Of a stretch of DNA of 8,039 nucleotides, positions 6,464 to 8,039 are shown piece after piece; within the stretch, counting starts at the first letter, position 1; every line of letters begins with the position of its first letter. The notes below the pieces were generated by a model. That model saw nothing but the letters and a program-made list of their open reading frames with translations. It did no database searches and was not told the origin of the DNA. This DNA comes from Pseudomonadota bacterium. GTDB lineage: Bacteria > Desulfobacterota > Desulfobulbia > Desulfobulbales > DAOVYS01. Both the position numbers and the translations under genes were made by a program. Where the stretch lies: NCBI GenBank assembly GCA_030635485.1, contig DAOVYS010000116.1, forward strand, positions 1 to 8,039, read 5' to 3'.

Positions 6464-7231
6464 TCAGTCGGTTGGGGCCAGGGTCCAGCGCCCCTCACTC
6501 TCGGATACATGTCCCTTTTTCCCCAGTTTGTTCAAAAAACCGTCGATTTCTTCAGCGGTCAGGTTCACTTTTCCCGCCAGGTCGTCCAAACTCAATGGCC
6601 CTTGTTCAAGCCGAACAAGTATCTCCTGTGAACCGACTTCCGATTTTACGATACCTGCCAGTTTTTCTTCGACCTTCTGTTTGATGACATCAGCGCTGTA
6701 ATCGCCTTCCGCGCTGAAACCCTTGGTCAGTGCCCTCAATCTTGGCTTTACCTTCAGAGCCGCGGATGCTGAACTTGCGGCACGAAGTTTTAAGAGCAAC
6801 TCATCCCTGTCCGTTCCCTCAGCCTGACCAAGCGGACCCATTTCCTTTATCTTTTTTGTAAAGGTGGTGATGAGTTCCGTAAAACGCGGGGCCTCGGCTG
6901 CAGAAGCCCATTCAAGACTGAAACGCTCAGGATCAACCCCGCTGCTCTTTAGAATCTCGCGGATCAGCTCCTCGGTTATCATTGCATCGTAATTACCAAC
7001 CTGGTAATGACATTCGCCAAGGTGTCAGCCACCGGCGAATATTCCGTCCGCCCCTGAGGCAAAGCCCTCGATAATGAAAACAGGGTCAATCCGGCCCGTG
7101 CACATTATTCTGATGGTTCGCAGGTTCGGCGGATACTGAAATCGGCTTACACCAGCCGAGTCTGCTGCCGCATAGCAGCACCAATTGCAAAGGAAACCAA
7201 GTATTTTCGGCTTGAACGAATCCTGATTCAT
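6464..7231 (-). CDS. mvhD: MvhD/VhuD-type iron-sulfur subunit, selenoprotein with in-frame UGA (Sec69)
   Basis: MvhD is the small [2Fe-2S] subunit that carries electrons to or from HdrA. Read through the TGA at 7027-7025 the protein is 255 residues. The first part has C15, C18, C19 (CNWCC) and C44 (MCTGRID), reaching ADGIFAGG just before the TGA. The frame continues without shift as HLGECHYQVGN, exactly the family motif that normally begins with Cys, so residue 69 is Sec in place of that Cys, with C73 following. A SECIS-like hairpin lies downstream of the TGA. ATG 7231 is chosen over ATG 7249 because GAGAGGG sits 6 bases before it and hdrA stops one base upstream. Typical MvhD is about 130-150 residues; the extra C-terminal ~100 residues end in a winged-helix-like stretch (about 200-255) of unknown role. 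A gene-ending nonsense mutation is the less likely alternative. Confidence 0.9.
6992..7027 (-). promoter_or_regulatory. Bacterial SECIS-like element with its UGA codon
   Basis: The UGA is 7027-7025. After 16 bases, ATTACC (7008-7003) and GGTAAT (6997-6992) form a perfect 6-bp stem around the loop AGGTT (7002-6998). In E. coli fdhF the SECIS apical loop also begins AGGU and lies a similar short distance after the UGA. Here the loop starts at base +23, inside the 16-37 base range accepted for bacterial SECIS. The lower stem is not clearly paired. Only binding to, or recoding by, SelB would prove the function. Confidence 0.75.
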
Positions 7232-7232
7232 T

Positions 7233-8039
7233 CTATTCCCTCTCTCCAAACGCCCGTATCTGGGCCATTATTTCTTCATTAGTAAAGCCTCCCATGGAGA
7301 TGGCCATGGTTGGGCAATGCGATGCGCAGATACCGCAACCCTTGCATGAGGCAGTGATGGTTTCAGCCTTCTTTTTCTTATCGACTTTGGTGATTACAAT
7401 AGCCTTGTATGGGCACAGACTCTCACAAATTCCGCAACCGATGCATTTTTCTTTATTCACATTGGAAACAATCGGTTCCACGGAAACCGAACCCTTTGCC
7501 AGGGGGATACAGGCCTTACAGGCCGCAGCCTTTGCCTGGCTGATGGATTCATCAATCGGTTTCGGAGAGTGGGCAAGCCCGCATACGTATATGCCGTCAA
7601 CCGCCATTTCAACAGGTCGCAGTTTGACATGGGCCTCCAGGAAAAACTTGTCCTGAGTAAGAGGCACCTTTAAAAGTTTTGCCAAATCCTCAACCGGATG
7701 AGGGACAATGCCGACACTTAAGGCCAGGATATCCGGCTGAAGTCTTATCTTTTCGTCCAGCAGGCTATCCATGAATTCAACATATATCTTGTCGTTGTCC
7801 TGTGTAACTGTCGGAGGATTTTCAGTGTCGTAGTCAATGAATATCACTCCCTTTTCCCTGGCCTCGCGATAATAGTCCTCTTTAAAGCCATAGGTCCGCA
7901 TGTCTCTGTAAAGCACAAATACATTGGCTTCGGGATTTATCTCTTTTAGAGTCAATGCATTTTTTATCGCTTCCGTGCAACAAATCTTGCTGCAATAGCT
8001 GAGATCATCACCCCGTGAGCCCGCACACTGAATCATTAC
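7233..8039 (-). CDS. hdrA: HdrA-like flavin/iron-sulfur subunit, C-terminal part (start outside the window)
   Basis: HdrA is the FAD core of heterodisulfide-reductase-type complexes, in many cases the flavin-based electron-bifurcating site, and accepts electrons from MvhD. About 268 residues are visible; the frame is open at the edge (a Val codon before the first Met), so the N-terminus is missing. Numbered from that first Met: family motif IQCAGSR with C4, then C15, C19 and C20 (YCSKICC), the flavoprotein stretch DGIYVCG at 147-153 followed by a conserved C-terminal segment, and two ferredoxin motifs, C198/C201/C204/C208 and C231/C234/C237/C241, for two [4Fe-4S] clusters. mvhD starts one base after its TAG stop, so the two are translationally coupled. 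The N-terminal half, where some HdrA proteins carry another Sec or Cys site, cannot be inspected here. Confidence 0.93.
   Translation of the reverse strand, partial: VMIQCAGSRGDDLSYCSKICCTEAIKNALTLKEINPEANVFVLYRDMRTYGFKEDYYREAREKGVIFIDYDTENPPTVTQDNDKIYVEFMDSLLDEKIRLQPDILALSVGIVPHPVEDLAKLLKVPLTQDKFFLEAHVKLRPVEMAVDGIYVCGLAHSPKPIDESISQAKAAACKACIPLAKGSVSVEPIVSNVNKEKCIGCGICESLCPYKAIVITKVDKKKKAETITASCKGCGICASHCPTMAISMGGFTNEEIMAQIRAFGERE

Noticed and set aside
6464..6982. An independent 172-residue hypothetical gene starting at ATG 6982
   Set aside because: It is the in-frame continuation of mvhD; the ATG is an internal Met, and the 14 codons before it are conserved MvhD sequence.
7025..7249. A stand-alone 74-residue truncated MvhD ending at the TGA
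   Set aside because: The same frame resumes at once with the conserved family motif, and a SECIS-like hairpin follows, so recoding explains the stop better than truncation.
1..8039. CRISPR array, tRNA, rRNA or phage genes
   Set aside because: No spaced direct-repeat array, cloverleaf, rRNA core or phage-like gene was seen on either strand.

Overview
The window reads as a minus-strand locus from a strictly anaerobic bacterium. A sulfate reducer or syntroph of the Desulfobacterota is the best guess, inferred from gene content: HdrA with MvhD, a GltD-like flavoprotein fused to an HdrC-like iron-sulfur module, two MetF paralogues plus MetV, and an apparent selenocysteine codon. No rRNA or other taxonomic marker is present, so this placement is an inference. 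Every convincing gene lies on the minus strand, so transcription runs from position 8039 down to 1. Both edges cut through genes: hdrA at the upstream end and a second metF at the downstream end.

Region by region, in transcription order. (1) 8039-7233: C-terminal part of HdrA with two [4Fe-4S] ferredoxin motifs. (2) 7231-6464: mvhD. A TGA at 7027-7025 interrupts it, but the frame continues exactly across it into the conserved remainder of the family, and a stem-loop with a GGU-containing apical loop follows the TGA at the distance expected of a bacterial SECIS. I call this one selenoprotein gene, not two genes or a pseudogene. (3) 6463-6353: AT-rich spacer with direct and inverted repeats. 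(4) 6352-4580: an HdrC-like N-terminus fused to a GltD/NfnB-like NAD(P)H and FAD oxidoreductase. (5) 4540-3623: complete metF. (6) 3488-1170: a signalling cassette of two stand-alone receivers and a hybrid PAS histidine kinase whose own receiver lacks the phospho-acceptor Asp. (7) 1170-1051: a 120-bp MITE-like element with 15-bp terminal inverted repeats and an 8-bp target duplication, inserted right after the kinase stop codon. (8) 1024-368: metV. (9) 342-1: the first 114 codons of a second metF.

Likely joint function (inference from families and order): HdrA, MvhD and the HdrC-GltD flavoprotein form an electron-transfer module linking NAD(P)H, ferredoxin and iron-sulfur carriers to methylene-tetrahydrofolate reductase, the step that makes or oxidises methyl-THF in the methyl branch of the Wood-Ljungdahl pathway. 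It resembles the Hdr/MvhD/MetVF gene groups of acetogens, but no HdrB is visible and the HdrC-like part is fused to a pyridine-nucleotide oxidoreductase. The three signalling proteins sit between metF and metV-metF2 on the same strand and have no DNA-binding output domain, so their target is unknown. No stretch longer than about 135 bases lacks a gene or named element.
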